From positions 1 to 7,603 of the forward strand of contig CAIYZI010000735.1 in the NCBI GenBank assembly GCA_903930665.1: a stretch of DNA of 7,603 nt, read 5' to 3'. A model generated the notes under the pieces. That model did not search any database and was not told where the DNA came from. It was given only the letters and a program-made list of their open reading frames with translations. The position numbers were made by a program, and so were the translations under genes. This document shows, piece by piece, positions 6,466 to 7,603 of the stretch (its first letter is position 1; each line of letters starts with the position of its first letter). This DNA comes from an uncultured beta proteobacterium. Lineage in GTDB: Bacteria; Pseudomonadota; Gammaproteobacteria; Burkholderiales; Burkholderiaceae.

Positions 6466-7313
6466 AAATCATTAGCGATATACAAGAGTTACGTGATCAC
6501 TTACGCGGTCAAAATCGTGCCTCCTTTGTGCCAACAATGGGCAACCTACACGAAGGCCACTTGTCACTGATGCGGCTAGCCAGACAGCATGGCGATCCCG
6601 TAGTGGCTAGCATCTTTGTTAACCGCTTGCAGTTTGGGCCTAATGAGGATTTTGATAGCTACCCACGGACCATGCAGGCGGACATTGAAAGACTCGAAAA
6701 AGAAGGTGTGTACATTCTCTTTGCACCATCTGAACGTGATCTTTACCCGCAACCCCAGGAGTATCGCGTTGACCCCCCTCAACAGTTGGGTGATATTTTG
6801 GAGGGTGAGTTCCGCCCAGGCTTTTTTAAGGGTGTTTGCACAGTAGTTTTGAAGTTACTATCTTGTGTGCAACCCAAGGTAGCTGTGTTTGGGAAAAAAG
6901 ATTATCAGCAACTGATGATTATTCGTCAGATGGCCAAACAATTTGCACTTCCAGTAGAAATTATTCCCGGAGAAACTGTTCGCGCCGAGGACGGTCTTGC
7001 ACTTTCCTCTCGCAATGGTTACCTTTCGGTTGAAGAGCGCGCTGAAGCCCCTCAATTGCAACGACTACTCAATGAAGTACGCAATCAAGTTCTTGATCTC
7101 AAGGATAGAAACTTAGAAGCACTCGCTGCCATCGAAAAAATGGCTGTTGAGAAATTAGCACTTCGTGGCTGGGAGCCAGACTACATTGCTATTCGCCAAC
7201 AAAGCGATTTGGCGCCCTCTACCAATCTCAGCATGCAAGCAGGCGAACCATTGGTTATTCTGACGGCCGCCAAGCTTGGGAAGACCCGCTTGATTGATAA
7301 CCTAGAAATTTAA
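6462..7313 (+). CDS. panC: Pantothenate synthetase (pantoate--beta-alanine ligase)
   Basis: PanC joins pantoate to beta-alanine using ATP, through a pantoyl-adenylate, to make pantothenate (vitamin B5) for coenzyme A; it is cytoplasmic and usually dimeric. The 283 residues match the family length. Visible are PTMGNLHEGH (24-33, the HIGH-like nucleotide site with His30 and His33), the pantoate-binding FVNRLQFGPNEDFDSYPRT (52-70), FRPGFFKGVCTVVLKLL (117-133), FGKKDYQQL (143-151, with Lys146 at the conserved catalytic-lysine position) and LALSSRNGYLS (179-189, the KMSKS-like loop). FGKKD instead of FGEKD and RPGFF instead of RPGHF are, as I recall, usual in betaproteobacteria. The ATG overlaps the scpA stop as ATGA, so translation is coupled. 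The gene is last in the operon and is followed by a terminator; panD is not directly behind it. Confidence 0.97.
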   Translation: MKIISDIQELRDHLRGQNRASFVPTMGNLHEGHLSLMRLARQHGDPVVASIFVNRLQFGPNEDFDSYPRTMQADIERLEKEGVYILFAPSERDLYPQPQEYRVDPPQQLGDILEGEFRPGFFKGVCTVVLKLLSCVQPKVAVFGKKDYQQLMIIRQMAKQFALPVEIIPGETVRAEDGLALSSRNGYLSVEERAEAPQLQRLLNEVRNQVLDLKDRNLEALAAIEKMAVEKLALRGWEPDYIAIRQQSDLAPSTNLSMQAGEPLVILTAAKLGKTRLIDNLEI

Positions 7314-7331
7314 GAACTCAAACAGTTCAAG

Positions 7332-7357
7332 GAAGGGCGCTCTGAGGGGCGCTTTTT
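7332..7357 (+). terminator. Intrinsic terminator of the DUF3460-scpA-panC operon
   Basis: GCGCTC (7337-7342) pairs with GGGCGC (7347-7352), allowing one G-U, around a TGAG tetraloop, and five T residues follow (7353-7357). The upstream GAAGG can pair with the T-run through A-U and G-U pairs and lengthen the stem. It starts 18 bases behind the panC stop, so it separates this operon from the riboswitch-controlled unit. A smaller hairpin, GAACT-CAAAC-AGTTC (7314-7328), sits directly between the stop codon and the terminator. Confidence 0.85.
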
Positions 7358-7386
7358 ACTTTCGAAGATAAGTTACAGGAATAACC

Positions 7387-7398
7387 GCTTAATTAAGC
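7387..7398. repeat. Perfect 12-bp palindrome upstream of the riboswitch
   Basis: GCTTAATTAAGC is its own reverse complement. It lies between the panC terminator and the start of the cobalamin riboswitch and directly abuts TAGAAT (7399-7404), a good -10-like hexamer. This is the position of an operator or promoter element. No -35 box sits at a normal distance from TAGAAT; TTACAG at 7373 is 20 bp away. The palindrome is certain, the function unknown. Confidence 0.45.
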
Positions 7399-7403
7399 TA
7401 GAA

Positions 7404-7601
7404 TCTTGGGGTCGTGGTGCTTTTATTGCAATGCAATAAAGTTAAACGGGAAACACTAAACGTGTGCTGCCCCCGCAACGGTAAGTAAATGCGCCCATTA
7501 GCTGCAATTTTGGGTGTCAGGAGTCTGAATGAGCCACTGTGCGCGTCAATTGCATGGGAAGGCCAGATTCTGAGATTTACTAGCCCGGATACCGGCCAAG
7601 A
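7404..7601 (+). promoter_or_regulatory. Cobalamin (adenosylcobalamin-type, class I) riboswitch aptamer
   Basis: This is an RNA leader element that binds coenzyme B12 and normally lowers expression of downstream B12 uptake or synthesis genes. In order it shows a P1 strand TCTTGG (7404-7409) and GGTGC (7416-7420). A P3-like hairpin follows, TTTATTG-CAATG-CAATAAA (7422-7440), then AAACGGGAAAC (7444-7454). The hallmark core GCTGCCCCCGCAACGGTAA occupies 7466-7484. GCCACTG (7533-7539), TGGGAAGGC (7555-7563) and the B12 box AGCCCGGATACCGGCC (7582-7597) complete the pattern. CCAAGA (7596-7601) closes P1 with the first strand and overlaps the last two bases of the B12 box. The aptamer is therefore complete, but the expression platform and regulated gene lie past the right edge. 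Likely targets by family habit are a btuB-type receptor, a B12 synthesis or transport gene, or a B12-independent isozyme. Confidence 0.95.
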
Positions 7602-7603
7602 CA

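Noticed and set aside
6800..6905. PanC FGKKD instead of FGEKD and RPGFF instead of RPGHF as possible loss of catalytic residues
   Set aside because: The conserved catalytic lysine is kept, and I recall the same substitutions in Burkholderia-type PanC, so this is a lineage norm.
7314..7328. GAACT-CAAAC-AGTTC hairpin right after panC as an independent terminator
   Set aside because: A 5-bp stem without a T-tract; the G+C-rich hairpin at 7332-7357 with five Ts is the real terminator.
1..7603. Defence islands, CRISPR arrays, insertion sequences, tRNA genes, phage genes or toxin-antitoxin pairs
   Set aside because: Nearly all of the sequence is accounted for by recognised core genes and short intergenic regions, and no tandem repeats, terminal inverted repeats or tRNA-like cloverleaf were seen.

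Overview
The window looks like ordinary chromosomal DNA from a betaproteobacterium of the Burkholderiaceae. Polynucleobacter is my best guess. The reasons are moderate base composition (by eye a little under half G+C), a DUF3460-scpA-panC cluster as I remember it from that family, and protein sequences of betaproteobacterial type. The genus is inferred from memory, not from a search.

Left part (1-3443), minus strand. In the direction of transcription this carries fdhD (sulfur transfer to formate dehydrogenase), an 86-bp gap, dcd (dCTP deaminase), a KirBac3.1-like potassium channel 13 bp further on, and a fold-type-I Arg/Lys/Orn decarboxylase. The decarboxylase overlaps the channel by 4 bases (ATGA) and runs off the left edge, so only its first 343 codons are present. 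The last three genes are very probably one transcript, and the channel and decarboxylase are probably translationally coupled. This pairing is the most interesting biology here, because the decarboxylase makes a di- or polyamine-type product and Kir channels are classically blocked by polyamines.

Middle (3444-5420). A 166-bp divergent intergenic region separates fdhD from metG on the plus strand. MetG is intact over its catalytic and anticodon-binding domains but stops at 556 residues. It lacks the C-terminal EMAP/Trbp111-like tRNA-binding domain found on longer bacterial enzymes. Behind it lies a perfect 11-bp inverted repeat whose T-tract faces the minus strand.

Right part (5421-7603), plus strand. 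A tightly packed operon follows: a 62-residue DUF3460 protein, scpA (kleisin of the SMC condensin; 8-base overlap) and panC (pantothenate synthetase; 4-base ATGA overlap). It ends in a clear intrinsic terminator. The last 200 bases hold an essentially complete class I cobalamin riboswitch aptamer (P1, P3, the GCTGCCCCCGCAACGG core, GCCACTG, TGGGAAGGC and the B12 box). The gene it controls lies beyond the right edge.

I saw no tRNA, rRNA, insertion sequence, CRISPR array or phage-like gene, and no convincing new system. The findings are small-scale oddities and testable context hypotheses.
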